Below, one piece after another: positions 4,269 through 5,223 of a stretch of 5,223 bases of DNA. The notes under the pieces were generated by a model that was not told the origin of the DNA, did no database searches, and saw nothing but the letters and a program-made list of their open reading frames with translations. Positions within the stretch are counted from its first letter, which is position 1, and every line of letters starts with the position of its first letter. Origin of the DNA: Planctomycetaceae bacterium (lineage in GTDB: Bacteria; Planctomycetota; Planctomycetia; Planctomycetales; Planctomycetaceae); assembly GCA_027080405.1 (NCBI GenBank), contig JALWSL010000418.1:1-5223 (forward strand). Reading direction: 5' to 3'. Both the position numbers and the translations under genes were made by a program.

Positions 4269-5223
4269 ATACATTAACCCGTTGACTGAACAGCAAATGG
4301 CGCAAGGCTGGATCAATCTGTTTGATGGCCAGTCGCTTTTCGGATGGAAGCCTCAAAATGAGGTCAATTGGACTGTTCAGGATCGACAGATTACGGCAAG
4401 CGAGGGGCCAATCGGTTTATTGCTGACCAGGGTTCGTTTCGCAGATTTCGAACTGGTACTGGACTATAAACTTTCCGAGGGAGGCAACAGCGGCGTGTTT
4501 ATTCGCTGTGCGAAAAGTCCGACTGATCCGAAACTCGACTGCTACGAGATCAACCTGGCTGACTCGCATCCGGAAGGGTACCTGACGGGCAGTTTTGTCG
4601 GATTGCATCGGTTTGATCCGAGGAAACCGACTGCCGATGGAAAGTGGCATCAATTGCAAATCACGGCTGACGGCAACTCTTTTGTCGTGTTGATCGATGG
4701 GAAAATAAAAACGGAATTCAGGGACGATCGCAAGAATTGGTTGCGCAGTGGGCTGATCGGGTTGCAGAAGAACTCCGGTGAAATCGCTTTTCGGAATATC
4801 CGGTTGAAGCCACTCAATCAGCGGGAACTGTTTAACGGTAAGGATCTGAGCGGCTGGCGGGAAGTGCCCGGTTCCAAAAGCCATTTTGAGGTTGTTGATG
4901 GAACGATTCACGTGACCAATGGGCCGGGGTTTCTTGAAACAGAAAAGACGTTTGAAAATTTTATTCTGCAATTTCAGGCGAAAACCCACGCAGCAGAATT
5001 GAATAGCGGTCTTTTCTTTCGAGCGATAGAAGGAACAGAAAAAGAGCCTTCGAACGGTTATGAGGTTCAAATTCACAATGGGTTCAAAGATGGGGATCGT
5101 AACAAGCCGAACAACGCCGGCACCGGAGCCATTTTTCGCAGAGTCAATGCAAGACGTGTCGTTTCCAGTGACAACAAATGGTGCACGATCACGCTGATTG
5201 CAGATGGTCCGCATATTTCAACC
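4231..5223 (+). CDS. Tandem DUF1080 (3-keto-disaccharide hydrolase-like) protein, 5' boundary uncertain, 3' end outside window
   Basis: The frame is open from 4213 to the window end. Homology-like sequence starts near 4267 (EYINPLTEQQMAQGW). The listed start, GTG 4231 with GGAAG nine bases upstream, is only formal; ATG 4297 would cut into the conserved N-terminus and has no Shine-Dalgarno. Counting from Glu 4267 as 1, the first DUF1080 domain spans about 12-182: LFDGQSLFGW (18-27), GNSGVFIR (73-80), YEINL (93-97), GLIGLQKNSGEIAFRNIRLK (162-181). A second begins at about 186: LFNGKDLSGW (188-197), NSGLFFRA (246-253), GYEVQIHN (264-271), TGAIF (286-290), and is cut at the edge. DUF1080 (PF06439) has a concanavalin-like beta-sandwich, and members hydrolyse 3-keto-glycosides or bind carbohydrate. 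Envelope carbohydrate degradation is an inference, and export would depend on the signal peptide encoded at 4113-4166 in the other frame. Confidence 0.85.
   Translation, partial: MRTRQSGKRRPIEYINPLTEQQMAQGWINLFDGQSLFGWKPQNEVNWTVQDRQITASEGPIGLLLTRVRFADFELVLDYKLSEGGNSGVFIRCAKSPTDPKLDCYEINLADSHPEGYLTGSFVGLHRFDPRKPTADGKWHQLQITADGNSFVVLIDGKIKTEFRDDRKNWLRSGLIGLQKNSGEIAFRNIRLKPLNQRELFNGKDLSGWREVPGSKSHFEVVDGTIHVTNGPGFLETEKTFENFILQFQAKTHAAELNSGLFFRAIEGTEKEPSNGYEVQIHNGFKDGDRNKPNNAGTGAIFRRVNARRVVSSDNKWCTITLIADGPHIST

Noticed and set aside
4417..5214. 265-codon minus-strand ORF
   Set aside because: It lies antisense to the DUF1080 reading frame, which has clear domain motifs. Its translation shows no recognisable domain.

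Overview
The window looks like chromosomal DNA from a planctomycete, with roughly balanced base composition. The evidence is the gene content: a GldA-type ABC ATPase next to a permease fused to a GldG-like domain, a bacterial release factor 2 gene with a recoding site, and a lipoprotein-type protein with two tandem DUF1080 (3-keto-disaccharide hydrolase-like) domains, a family strongly expanded in Planctomycetes. This assignment is inferred from protein families; no taxonomic marker was searched.

Layout. Bases 1-1206 (minus strand) hold the N-terminal 402 codons of a GldF/GldG fusion protein that runs off the left edge. Bases 1431-2201 (minus) hold the partner ATPase, probably transcribed first in the same operon. 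The 224-base gap between them contains a 37-codon in-frame continuation of the ATPase frame beyond its TAG stop, and two short tandem repeats. Bases 2202-2882 form a long divergent intergenic region with no convincing gene. It holds a 14-base dyad in front of the ATPase, one doubtful 86-codon minus-strand ORF, and tandem 12-base repeats in the leader of the next gene.

Bases 2883-4017 (plus) encode peptide chain release factor 2 (prfB). It is read as 23 codons, a CTT TGA C site with +1 frameshift at the in-frame TGA, then 354 codons. A lipoprotein signal peptide starts at 4113 and its frame closes at a TGA at 4266. The homologous tandem DUF1080 protein continues in the +1 frame through the right edge. 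This is most simply one secreted lipoprotein gene interrupted by a one-base frameshift (mutation or sequence error). Recoding is possible, but no good slip site is visible.

Working together: the two left-hand genes should form one membrane ABC transporter of unknown substrate. prfB is a housekeeping translation-termination gene that controls its own level through UGA recognition. The DUF1080 gene is probably an envelope-anchored carbohydrate-active protein. I see no phage, transposon, CRISPR, rRNA or tRNA, and no clear new multi-gene system. The points most worth checking are the frame interruption at 4213-4268, the continuation after the ATPase stop, and the intergenic repeats and dyad.
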